Assembly (NCBI RefSeq): GCF_036320965.1
Contig: NC_092228.1
Location: forward strand, 11,926,807-11,990,806
DNA length: 64,000 nt
Reading direction: 5' to 3'
From: Panulirus ornatus
Lineage: Eukaryota; Arthropoda; Malacostraca; Decapoda; Palinuridae
Part shown: positions 11,601 through 19,719 of the stretch, in pieces
Layout: each line of letters begins with the position of its first letter
Numbering within the stretch: the stretch's first letter is position 1
Notes under the pieces: model-generated
The model's input: only the letters and a program-made list of their open reading frames with translations
Database searches by the model: none
What the model was told of the DNA's origin: nothing
Made by a program: the position numbers and the translations under genes

Positions 11601-14369
11601 AGATCATTTTTAGGGCAAATAGCTGCAAGAGGTATTAGTGGGTAGAAGCAAAAGATGATAAAGTTTTAACTTGTAAGAAGACATTTTTTGTGAGGGAACA
11701 GGGTGGTGCCAGCGGTGGTGGTGAGACAGTAGGTGTTCCTCCCCTTCCGACACTCTTGGTCAACGCTGTGCAGCAGGGTGGCTGGGTTGTTGTGCAGGTG
11801 AATACCATCACTATATTGTAATTGCGAACCTCTTAGCATAAGCATCACACACACACATACAGACACCTTAACTGTGAACCTCGTAGCATAAGTATCACAC
11901 ACATACACACACCTTAACTTGTCATTAACATGAAGATTGAGGGCATGATTAGGATGAAGGAATCTTTATGACCAGCAGCCAAGGCCAGAGGCTGTGATAC
12001 TTCATTGCCTTTAGATTTATGACTTGCATGTGTTAACCTGAAAATGTATAACATTTATCAGGTAATTTGTTTATGATTTTAGCAGTATAAATTTGTTACA
12101 CATATGACTACCCAGCTTCTGTAACTTTTGACAGACTAGTACTACCCTATAGATATATGGTTAAGCAAGTTTTATCACTTGGTACTATAGATATCATATA
12201 TTCAGCAATATCATGAAACTATAATTAACAAGAAAAGTTCCTCAAGCACAGTATTTGATTCAGAGTCCATGCTGGAAAACTGTTTGTCACTAACAAGTTT
12301 GAGGAATTAGATTTTAATATATATCTTTTATTGATGTGTTTTATACAGGGTGCTGAGTACCCTAACATACAGCCTACATTACTTGCTGGTATCACCTCCC
12401 TCGGCTCACATGATGTCAAGGTTAGTGTCCCAGTGGATGTTCATGGGGTCAAATTTAGAGACACAGATAAATCAGTGAAGGTTGAATGATTGGTTTTGTA
12501 TGTCAGTGAAAGATGGTTCACAGTTACTTAGAAATTACCTGAAGAGACCAATGTTGCAAGGTCCCAACTCACACAGAACAGTACATAATACAGTTTCACT
12601 GATAAGATCAAAGTAATTACCTTTATTGCATTTCAATTTTGTCATCGGTTATTCCTATCTGCTGCATTTTACTTGATTGATAATTAATTGCTGCATTTCA
12701 AATGTATGATTATTCTCTGACGAAGGTTTGCAGCCAGAATTTGCCGTCAAACCTCAAACCGCTTGGTTTATTGTCACTTCTTGTAACTTGAGAAAGTACA
12801 CTCACACATACTGAGATTTTGTGTCAAGGTCAGATGTAAAATATATTTAAAAGCAGAGGACCTTGGCTCATGGTCGAAGATGTGTCTCCCAGCAGGAGTG
12901 AGGTTATTCTTGCTTATGTTTGATAAGTTTTATTGTGTTACCTGACACATTAAATCAAGACAATTCCTTGTTCAGGTGCACGAGGACTTTCGACTTGTGA
13001 TGACTGTGGGTGTCGGGGCTGATGCTCCCTCAGACCTGACTCTCCTAGCGCGCCCACTGTATGCCCAGCCCGCGCCCACTCTCCCTGCCATCCTTGCTGC
13101 CGTTGCTGCACTTATGAATGGGCACTACTACCGCCATCACTGTGAGTCACTTGCCATATACACACACATGCACATGATGGTCACACCTACATGTCGCAGG
13201 TGCACATACCCATATACCACTTAGGGCATTTCATGTGTTGATACGAACATGCTTGTTTAACACCACAGTATCCTTGAATCATTTTAGATAATTAGTTGCA
13301 TTATATTTGTCAGGGTATGGTGGCACATGGACATATGCTAAGCCATAGTCCAGTCATTTGGTCAGAAATTCTTGTTGGCAGGTACATAAATACATCCATG
13401 CAATGCCCTCTTCCTGTCTGCCGTATGAAATATTAAATTCCTAATTGTAGATATGCATGTTTTGATGAAGTGTTTTAGTGATTACATTATCTGTAAAACT
13501 TTATAATTGTAGAGCCTTTAAACAATCATGAACAATTATAGATAATCATACATTATAAAAAGAATACCTGGTGTATGGCATTTTGACAGACCTTGGGTCA
13601 TCATGGCGACGTGCAGTTTGGCAGGTGGCAGCCGCCCATACAATCATCAGTGTTACTCGTCACTGGCACGGACACCCACCACCCACACCAACGCCCCGAC
13701 CATCAACCCTCACGCCAAGAACGCAGATCTCTAGAGCACTCTCCTTTGCATCCCCTGCTTCCTCACACTCCATTAGTGAACCTGAGGAAGGAGGGGGATA
13801 TATGGGCCTTTATGGACATATTAACCTTGAGGAAGTTACTGCTGCCTTCACCTACCTCACCAAGCTGTCACTTGAGCAGCCATTGAATGATGAGACGCTG
13901 GTGCAATTTTTGGGTGAGGGACGAAGTACTTGTGTATGTGCGTGCTGTGCAGCGTTGCCTAATATATCTGTAGATGTATGTGAATCTCCTTTCGTGAGAG
14001 TAGGCTTTTGTAATAGATTTTCCATAAGCATATTACTGCACCAACATGACAAGGACCTGGCAAAGCCATTATTCCTGTATTCATTACAGACATGCTTTCC
14101 CTTTTCTAGACAAACCAAATGAATTTGTATATGCATGTTTTCTGTACTAATGCTATTTGTTTGTTACAAACATTGAGAAATATGGTGTCTGCCCAGATTG
14201 TTGCGGTGGAAATTCCTCCTTTTCTCAATATTTGCTCGTTATGTCTGCTTCAGCGAGGTAACAGCAGGAACATGAGTTGAGCCTTGGAAGAAATATAAAA
14301 GAAATTCACCTGGCTCCTTACACTCATTTCCTTCTCTTGAGAGTAATACACGTGGGAGGGCTTCCAACA

Positions 14370-14428
<59 letters not shown>

Positions 14429-15599
14429 GCCACCGTCTCCTGGCAGCTGCCCTTCTTGGTCAGCTTTTATGACAGGGAGATAAGTGGACAGTATTCTTTC
14501 TCCCCTTTTCTCAGATTCTTGGCAACAATGATTTGCAAATAAAGATAATAAGTTTTGTTCATTGTACCCGTCATTTTGTGCTTGTAATTTTCCCTATTCA
14601 TTTAGAGAAAAAAATAAATTTTCATACATGACTTCTAAGTTACTTCTAAACCTCAGCTTTATGTGGCTGATGTAGCTTTTCTAGCTTAAAAAATAATGGG
14701 ACATGGATCAATTTATACAACAATGGCCAATATTCAGTATTTGCTCTTGCTGACCTTTCCTTGCAAGTCAGTCCATTCACAAACTTTTTTTCACAAAGAA
14801 ATTCTCTTAAGAAAACTCCCTCTTCCCTCAAATTACTTCCTTGTTAAACCAGAAAGCTTTGAACTATTATGAAAGAAAGGTCATAGAGATTTCCATTATC
14901 ACAGATTTGGTGGCGTGGTGTGTGCCTCTTCTGCTTACTAGGAAAAAAGTCTCACCTCTTAAACACTTGAGGAAATGGTAAAGCTGTGATCAAAGTTATT
15001 TTTTTCTATTAGTCCCTGATACACTGCTCAGCATCAAGTCCAACAATATAACCACTGCAATTAGCAGTGGCTGTCTGTATATCTCAACAATTTTGTAGAC
15101 ATTTCCGCATGTTTTAAAGACTCTGAGGTTGTCGTAGGAAACCAAGTGCAGTAGTCGCCTTATGAATATAGTTTGTTGAGCTTAGTGGATGGGGAGAGTG
15201 TAGTTGTATAAAAGACCGAGTCATGATACCCACAGGTATGGTGTACGGACGGCGGGAGGCATGGCAGGACGTGGTATGCACCCTCCCTCGGGAAGTGGGC
15301 CTTGTGTCTAAGGAGGCAGCGCTTAGCATAGTCGCTGCACACCTCACCACCTGCCTGCCGGACCTCCACAATCTCACGCTGGTAAAGCACTAACTTTGAA
15401 GTCTTACCTGTTGTGAATATTCCTTGGTATCAGTCCATACTGTATAATGTATACCTTGAGAGATTCATGGACTGTTGTGAGAATAAATGATGAATTTTAC
15501 TTACTTGTCCAGGACATGGAGTACCGTACCTTCCAAGAAGACCTCAGTGCCATCGCCAAAGACCTCTTCTCCCAGCCTCCTCCTGCCATAGACGAGTGA
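3061..15599 (+). CDS. Dynein heavy chain, C-terminal part (15 exons, 5' end outside window)
   Basis: Dynein heavy chains are the AAA+ motor subunits that walk on microtubules in cilia or cytoplasm. Fifteen exons (3061-3249, 3788-3930, 4248-4428, 4695-4874, 7305-7541, 8458-8565, 9687-9788, 10660-10742, 11221-11362, 11702-11797, 12349-12420, 12976-13141, 13590-13913, 15236-15381, 15513-15599) join without a frame break into 751 codons plus TGA. All introns are GT-AG with compatible phases. Family landmarks in order are: the end of AAA5 (1-110); the buttress coiled coil with LLDNEELL and later YRPVATRG (111-231); the linker to AAA6 (232-346); AAA6 with PVLV, GGWVVVQ and DFRLVMT (347-566); and a C-terminal helical part with MVYGRR in place of the usual YGGR (567-751). 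Many normally conserved residues differ, for example no Asn-His-Leu after WVVVQ. The usual C-terminal domain of roughly 300 residues is missing after PPAIDE. Either the protein is short, or a GTGAAT donor at 15596 leads to later exons. The class (axonemal or dynein-2/DYNC2H1-like) is unresolved. Introns carry LINE insertions. Confidence 0.85.
3788..3930 (+). CDS. Dynein heavy chain exon (residues 64-110)
   Basis: The acceptor is TGTGCAG and the donor GTATGC; the exon ends in phase 2. The text LPPELCVHLTRVSFALPP then LEERLL corresponds to the AAA5 region that normally reads NPHYxPExxxK and GLExQLL. The length fits, but the canonical TTKxxNPHY is degenerate. Confidence 0.75.
4248..4428 (+). CDS. 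Dynein heavy chain exon, buttress coiled coil (residues 111-171)
   Basis: The acceptor is GGTACAG and the donor GTAAGG. The split Asn codon joins the previous exon. VLKMEREDLYEQR, a heptad-rich helix and LLDNEELLAAF match the AAA5 strut of dyneins (LExxRxxL, then LDNxELI). This is the most recognisable exon of the gene. Confidence 0.85.
4695..4874 (+). CDS. Dynein heavy chain exon (residues 172-231)
   Basis: The acceptor is GGACAG and the donor GTGAGT; the exon is exactly 60 codons, phase 0. The second strut helix is followed by RDKYRPVATRGRLLFSTSTA and YVFSFQHFL. These equal the dynein signature RxxYRPVAxRGSxLYF and MYQYSLxxF. Confidence 0.85.
5599..7028 (-). mobile_element. RTE-like LINE, copy 2, in a dynein intron
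   Basis: The element is inserted antisense in the intron between 4874 and 7305. A run of about 31 T at 5600-5630 is the poly-A tail. The body is 5'-truncated at 7028, inside the fingers of the reverse transcriptase, and host-like AT-rich sequence follows directly. The 3' UTR lacks about 80 bp present in copy 1: the sequence jumps from one CACATG to the next near 5699-5704, so a deletion between short direct repeats is likely. Confidence 0.9.
5731..7011 (-). CDS. LINE reverse transcriptase fragment, 426 codons
   Basis: The frame is uninterrupted and carries motif A (YVAFMDLEKAYDRV), motif B (QQGCVMSPWLFN, with Gln replacing the Arg of copy 1) and FADDT. It also has the RTE-type C-terminus. 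It is very close to copy 1 in sequence but lacks the whole endonuclease and the N-terminal third. It cannot be autonomous. Confidence 0.85.
   Translation of the reverse strand: MLSIPGKLYGRVLIERVKACTKHQIGEEQYGSRSGRGCVDQVFASKNVCEKYLEKQMDLYVAFMDLEKAYDRVDRDALWKVLRIYGVGGKLLEAVKSFYRECKACVRVGREESDWFSVNVGLQQGCVMSPWLFNLFMNGVVREVNARVLERGASMKSVVDERAWEVSQLLFADDTALVADSCEKLQKLVTEFGKVCERRKLRVNVNKGKVIRYSRVEGQVNWEVSLNGEKLEEVKCFRYLGVDLAADGTMEAEVNHRVGEGAKILGALKNVWKSRTLSRKAKMGMFEGIVVPTMLYGCEAWAMNRVVRRRVDLLEMRCLRTMCGVRWFDRVSNVRVRETCGNKKSVVERAEEGVLKWFGHMERMSEERLTKRIYVSEVEGTRRSWRPNWRWKDGVKKILCDRGLNMQEGERRARNRVNWIDVVYRG
7305..7541 (+). CDS. Dynein heavy chain exon (residues 232-310)
   Basis: The acceptor is TCTGCAG and the donor GTCAGT; 79 codons, phase 0. 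It follows the 2.4-kb intron that holds a LINE copy. It encodes the helices between AAA5 and AAA6: LxxRIDSL, VTHVSRALQPAHRLSFTTAL and PVWRAIL. In dyneins these read RGLFExHKLxFSF and a later Trp. Confidence 0.75.
8458..8565 (+). CDS. Dynein heavy chain exon (residues 311-346)
   Basis: The acceptor is TTGGTTAG (weak pyrimidine tract) and the donor GTAGTA; 36 codons. The exon encodes a helical segment, LLKAVVALEAEFDSIASDLL. It is placed by its frame continuity with both neighbours. There is little family signature here, so the exact ends are less sure. Confidence 0.6.
9687..9788 (+). CDS. Dynein heavy chain exon (residues 347-380)
   Basis: The acceptor is CTCTGCAG and the donor GTAAGC; 34 codons. 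FNALMLLRLSKPRL corresponds to the AAA6 helix that normally reads FQxLLLLRALRPDRL, so this exon fixes the start of AAA6. Confidence 0.75.
10022..10309 (-). mobile_element. Short LINE-tail-like retroelement with 12-bp target-site duplication
   Basis: The 12-bp word GCTTGTGAAGAT flanks this block exactly (10010-10021 and 10310-10321). Inside the left flank is a T-rich stretch (10022-10044), as expected of a tail on the minus strand. A diverged version of the LINE 3' tail follows, then a TACACA-rich middle and GGTAGCGCCAGGAAAACAGAC at the right. It sits in the dynein intron between 9788 and 10660. Confidence 0.75.
10660..10742 (+). CDS. Dynein heavy chain exon (residues 381-407)
   Basis: The acceptor is TTTCAACAG with a good T-rich tract, and the donor GTAAGT. 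It ends in phase 2 inside an ATG codon. LVAGAREVVNIMLGD continues the RPDRLxxAxxxFVxxxLG helix of AAA6. Confidence 0.7.
11221..11362 (+). CDS. Dynein heavy chain exon (residues 408-455)
   Basis: The acceptor is GATTGCAG and the donor GTAATA. The frame chosen at the 3' end is phase 0, because it alone joins the next exon. KLPVLVRTDYARDVGAEVLA occupies the position of PxxFVLSxGADPxxxL in AAA6; the Gly-Ala-Asp-Pro is lost. Confidence 0.7.
11702..11797 (+). CDS. Dynein heavy chain exon (residues 456-487)
   Basis: The acceptor is GGAACAG and the donor GTGAAT; 32 codons. A Gly-rich loop (GGASGGGET) replaces the usual SLGQGQGP. LLVNAVQQGGWVVVQ then matches LxxAxxxGxWVxLQ of AAA6. This match, together with the open frame, makes the exon convincing. 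Confidence 0.75.
12349..12420 (+). CDS. Dynein heavy chain exon (residues 488-511)
   Basis: The acceptor is TTATACAG and the donor GTTAGT; 24 codons. It falls where dyneins have NCHLAxxWMPxLE, but only spacing is kept (GAEYPNIQPTLLAGITSL). It is accepted because the frame is open and both splice sites are good. Confidence 0.6.
12976..13141 (+). CDS. Dynein heavy chain exon (residues 512-566)
   Basis: The acceptor is TTGTTCAG and the donor GTGAGT; phase 1 at the end. VHEDFRLVMTVG corresponds to the invariant HPxFRLWLTS of AAA6. The rest is an Ala/Pro/Leu-rich helix, as in the following family segment. Confidence 0.8.
13590..13913 (+). CDS. Dynein heavy chain exon with a Pro/Ser-rich insert (residues 567-674)
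   Basis: The acceptor is TTTTGACAG and the donor GTGAGG. WRRAVWQVAAAHTIISVTRHW aligns with the LxFxLCFFHAxxQER helix of AAA6. A Pro/Thr/Ser-rich stretch of about 45 residues then replaces the usual GPLGWNxxYEF link, before YGHINLEEVTAAFTYL resumes a family-like helix. The insert could hide a small intron, but the exon reads through. Confidence 0.65.
14374..14426. repeat. (CA)n microsatellite
   Basis: An uninterrupted CA tract of about 26 units lies in the dynein intron between 13913 and 15236. A small relic reading CAGCGAGGTAACAGCAGGAAC (14252-14272), similar to the LINE-tail family, lies about 100 bp upstream. Confidence 0.95.
15236..15381 (+). CDS. Dynein heavy chain exon (residues 675-723)
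   Basis: The acceptor is ACCCACAG and the donor GTAAAG. The segment begins GMVYGRREAWQD, equivalent to the YGGRVTDxxD motif that closes AAA6 in dyneins. EVGLVSKEAA then corresponds to the FGLHxNA region. Confidence 0.7.
15513..15599 (+). CDS. Last visible dynein heavy chain exon with stop codon (residues 724-751)
   Basis: The acceptor is ACTTGTCCAG. The exon encodes DMEYRTFQEDLSAIAKDLFSQ, then PPPAIDE and TGA at 15597-15599. The end resembles the ADDMLxKLPPxFD stretch of dyneins, which is normally followed by a long C-terminal domain. A possible donor GTGAAT begins at 15596, inside the last Glu codon; if it is used, the gene continues downstream. Confidence 0.6.
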   Translation, partial: DMEYRTFQEDLSAIAKDLFSQPPPAIDE

Positions 15600-18500
15600 A
15601 TATCTTAATCTGCTTCAGTCCCTTTCCTTTTCCTCTCATTTTTTTGTCTGTTTTGCTTGATCCTTACTATTACAGCCCACATTATATACCCTACCCTACT
15701 CATCTCTTAATGCAGGAGTTGAGCATTGCACTTGTTACAACCTCTCCATTAGTCCCCTCTTGGCCCATTACAACTTCTCCAAAATCCCCATCTGCCATTC
15801 TTCTCCAAGCATTTGACCAAGAACGAATCCTGAGCCAGACACAGATATCCTACTTCAATTTGTTAGTCCAACGTTGGTGAATATGTGAAAATCATCTGTG
15901 GCTGTAACACTGCTCATCGTGCTCCTTAAGGTGAGTGAACCATTTTAATATCTCTTGTATCAATAAGTTACATTGGAGATCAACAATTTTATTGTTTTAT
16001 GAGTATCTTAATTGTCCCATACTTTCATAATTATTCCTTTATTCATTCAGTTCAGTTGGTAATTAGAGTTTGTTGGCCGCTCTCATTCTTCGTAAGGCAG
16101 CAGCCTCTCTAACTGAATGGGTAAACTAATCAGGAGGCTCAATTTTATAAAGTAAAGCAAGCCATCTTGTTCTTATATTGTCTTAAGCACTATGTGGACT
16201 TGCTTTTTCATGACTTCAATCCATTGAAAACAGCCATTTTGTCCAAGCCTACACCAAAACCCATTCATAACCAGGGGGAGTGAGGCATTCTTGAGAAGTT
16301 TTTTTCTCCTGTGTGAACACCACCATTTCCTTGATGCCTTGATATTCAAGGGTACTTCTCTAGCCACTTAGTCACATCGTCCTGCACCAGAATATGATAC
16401 TTGATAACAGCACATAAGAATGGAGAGGCGAGAATCTGACAAGGAAACATAGGATGAAGTCAGAGGACATTGTGGCATTGATCAGAGGCCGTGATGCCTA
16501 CACGAATGTTGGATAAACTGTTGTGGAAATGAGATGAAAGATAAGTTTGGAGAAGTAAGAAATTGGTGTGTTGGTCATCATTAAACGCCCGCTTACGATG
16601 CCCTAGTAGACAGTAATGCTGTGCGTTTAAAGGACTAATGTCTGCAATGAAATGTGTAGCTTCCATTGTTGTACGCTACACTGACTCCTGCATTTAGGAT
16701 GTTTCTAGATAGTGCATAAACTTGATTCTTTTGGGCTACAAAATTAAACTCCAACTGAAATCTTGACAGTTGAAATTAAGTTGTATAAAATGATATCACT
16801 GGTGTAGTTGTTGTGTGTGTAACAAAGCCAATCGTGACCTCGTGTCATAGCTTCCTTAAGCCAAGTCACAGCTCCCTGTCTTCAGGTAGGAGAGCATCCT
16901 GTATACTCTCCGACCCATCCCGTCCACACTGTAAAGTGCTGTACAACGGTTCGTTCATCACTGAGTTGTCAGCATTTCTGCCCTTTGAACATGAATAAAT
17001 CCTATTTGCTCCAGAGCTGAAAAACACCACGCATTGCTTTATATCTGCTCTTGATTGCACATGTACATATTACTACCTCCTTTACTTTAAAACTGAATGA
17101 ATACGTACTGAAAACATTGATGTACTTTTTTAACCACATACTGTAATCTAGTGTAGGGGATAATGCGTTAAGGGAAATGTTAGCTTCGGGAAAGATGGAG
17201 AAGAGGGGTGTGATAAGGGAGGAAATATGGTAAACTGAAAGGTTGGAAGCCTGAATATGTATTATTCATGGGGTAATAAGAACAGAAGAGAGTAGATATC
17301 CCTACAGAGAGAATATGGAAGCTGAAGGATGTTCACCACGTGAGAGATACCACATGAGAAACTTCTGAGGGGAGAGACGACAGCTGAAGTATGAGTCCAG
17401 GCGCCAGATGAAAAGGAAGTTACCCGTTGAGAAGACAGAGAAGCCATTTAGAGAATGTTGCCAGATGTAGAGCGACCTCGGGCGAGGAAAGAATTTAGAA
17501 GTGTATGCCATGAGAAGGTAGAGGCACCGGGTCTGGGAAATGACGCGAGGTGGAAAGATAACGGGTTAGGAGGGATGCCAAGTGAGAGGAGAGGGAGAAC
17601 CAGGTGAGAAGAGAGAAGCCAGGTGACGAGATTTAGGACGCGTGACATTCCTATGCCCGACCCAAACACCACTGTTGTGGTCTGGCCTAAAAAGCCTTCT
17701 CCTAAGACGATAAACAAGTAGAGCTGGTTGAGACGTAAACATAACACGGGTTGTGGAAACTGGTATAACTGTTGCCTACCCCTGTTGAGCTGGTGTTGGG
17801 ACGAAGCTTGACGCGGTGTGAGGTCCTACTGAATGGTATGTGGCGTATTAGATGAGAGAAAACACGGATCTTCCTGGTAGGCGGTGTATGGAAGAAATTC
17901 GATGTCCCAAGTAAACACACGCTGGCATCGACGTGGAGGGGGGGAAAAATTTGGGACTTATTCGTTTCCGGCGAGTCCCAGTTTAGATTCTCAATGACGG
18001 GCGGTCGACGTCATCAGGTGGCGGGCGTATAAGTATGAAAAATAAAGTTACACGCTAGATTTTGTGTCTACAGTATGCGAACCCTTGGAAGTAACAACAG
18101 TTTGATTTAGCGAGGACAAGAGGTGTTTGGAACAAGAGTGGGTCAAGCTAGTGGGTAGTGTTGTATGGTGGAGGTAGGGGAGGATGGTAGGCGGCCACGT
18201 GCCGGGCTGCAGCGAGCACGCGCGGCTCCACCCACTCCACCCATGCTCATCACTCCTCACTGAACCCCGCTACTACCCACCTGACCCTTGGCCATTCTCT
18301 GGACACCACCTCGCTCTCTGCTCTTATAAGCGCATGAGGAGGACAGATTGCGAGGAACATTTCATAAAATTTGCCATGACAAATGAGGATTATCCGAATA
18401 CAATGATCTCGGAAGGCGGGTGTCGCTAAGTGATTAAATTCACCATACGGGGTAACTTTCCTATACTCGTATGTGAGTAGATGCAACAAGAGACAGCTGT

Positions 18501-18640
18501 TACATCGGTAATGGGAGAGACATACCAGTCCTGACTGACCCTTAGCAAGAAACTCCCTCGGGAAATTAATCATTGTCACGGCTTCATTATTCTTAAACAT
18601 GTCTATTTACACGGTATAAGAAGAAAACAAGAATGTGGCA
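15600..18640. other. No gene seen; possible 3' UTR then intergenic or intronic DNA
   Basis: AT-rich sequence follows the dynein stop codon. AATAAA-type signals exist (for example near 16992), but none is clearly placed. The stretch 17160-17640 is strongly purine-rich on the + strand. Around 18180-18300 there is a GC-richer patch with CACGTG at 18197, which could be regulatory, but I see no coding support. Confidence 0.4.
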
Positions 18641-18780
18641 CGCCGGTGAGTGATTTTTAATGAGGGTGGCACGATACTTGAAATAGCTCGGCCTCTCCCC
18701 TCACGTACAGTGCGCCTCAGATCCTCACTTGGGACGTGGCCTCCTCCGCCGCTCGCGCCTTGCCTCGGGCCACTCCCCTC

Positions 18781-18802
18781 CACACACACACACACACACA
18801 CA
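18781..18802. repeat. (CA)n microsatellite
   Basis: About ten CA units lie in a GC-rich patch just before the exon-like segment at 18871. Confidence 0.85.
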
Positions 18803-18870
18803 TATACACATTCACACCTCTCACTCTTGTCAGTTGGTGTACCCAGTGCTCAGTCGTCGCTTCCTTTCAG

Positions 18871-18965
18871 GATTCTCCTCTTTACAGCTTCTCGTAGAGG
18901 TCCTGAAGGATGAGCATATGGACACGTTCAGTGTCGTGGCGTCTCCAACAGAGCCACAATCGTAG
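18871..18965 (+). other. Exon-like segment, unassigned
   Basis: A good acceptor (CGCTTCCTTTCAG) precedes a frame reading FSSLQLLVEVLKDEHMDTF, SVVASPTEPQS and TAG. The helix-like composition and the terminal stop would suit a last exon. It does not join the dynein frame at the 15596 donor (it needs phase 1, and that donor gives phase 2). I do not recognise the peptide. Confidence 0.2.
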
Positions 18966-19644
18966 AAGTTGGACGCGTCCTGAAGCATTACCTATGGATA
19001 GGATGTGGCTGATCTAACATACACTCAGGGAAGCTGTCACAGGCTATGGCTAGGAATGTAACATCACGAGAAGAAACTGGAGTTACCTCTTGGATTTGTG
19101 ACTGTTGCATAGAACAGCATGAGTGTGAAATGTTTTTGTTTGAGGCCTAAAGTATCAGTAATATCTTTATCTCGGCTTTGCTAAATTGTTAGTAAACAGT
19201 GAAGAACTAAAAATTATTCTTGACAAAAGATGCGAAGAAAATTTTGCTGAGGTGAATTTGTTATGATGCTCATGACAGAACTTGATTGATGCGTAGTTCA
19301 TATGTGTTTCATAAAGATTTGATGGATAATTTTTCGTCAGTTCGCTCTTCTCTTGCGAAGTAAACCCTCCCTCCACCCCCACCACATCCAAAGGGGAATA
19401 AGAAAAATAAATCAGTGACTTTAAGAGGAAAACAAACGTCACTCGGGCGAACGCAGTAGGTCTATTAAAACCCCAAATTCCAGCCAAGTAAAGTGTATAT
19501 GGCAGTATGTGGAAGCTAAGTGCTGGCAAGATGTGATACAACAGGTGAAGACCCCGGCACCTCAACCCAGTCATCCTCGCCCTACAAACTGTTACCTACG
19601 TATCCTGGGCGTGATGCTCATCCTACGACCTGATTGTCCCTTAG

Positions 19645-19715
19645 ACTGGTTCCTGTGGTCGTCCGGTACACCGAGGCGCTCTGGCGTGCCGCTGGAAGCG
19701 TCGTCTTGCCCAAAG
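19645..19715 (+). other. Exon-like segment, unassigned
   Basis: The segment is bounded by TGTCCCTTAG and a strong donor, AAAG then GTGAGT. One frame reads LVPVVVRYTEALWRAAGS then VVLPK, which has a plausible protein composition and GC content. No family is recognised, and it could be chance. Confidence 0.22.
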
Positions 19716-19719
19716 GTGA

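Noticed and set aside
17160..17640. Purine-rich strand as a possible triplex or regulatory element
   Set aside because: The bias is clear, but there is no mirror symmetry or repeat that I can point to.
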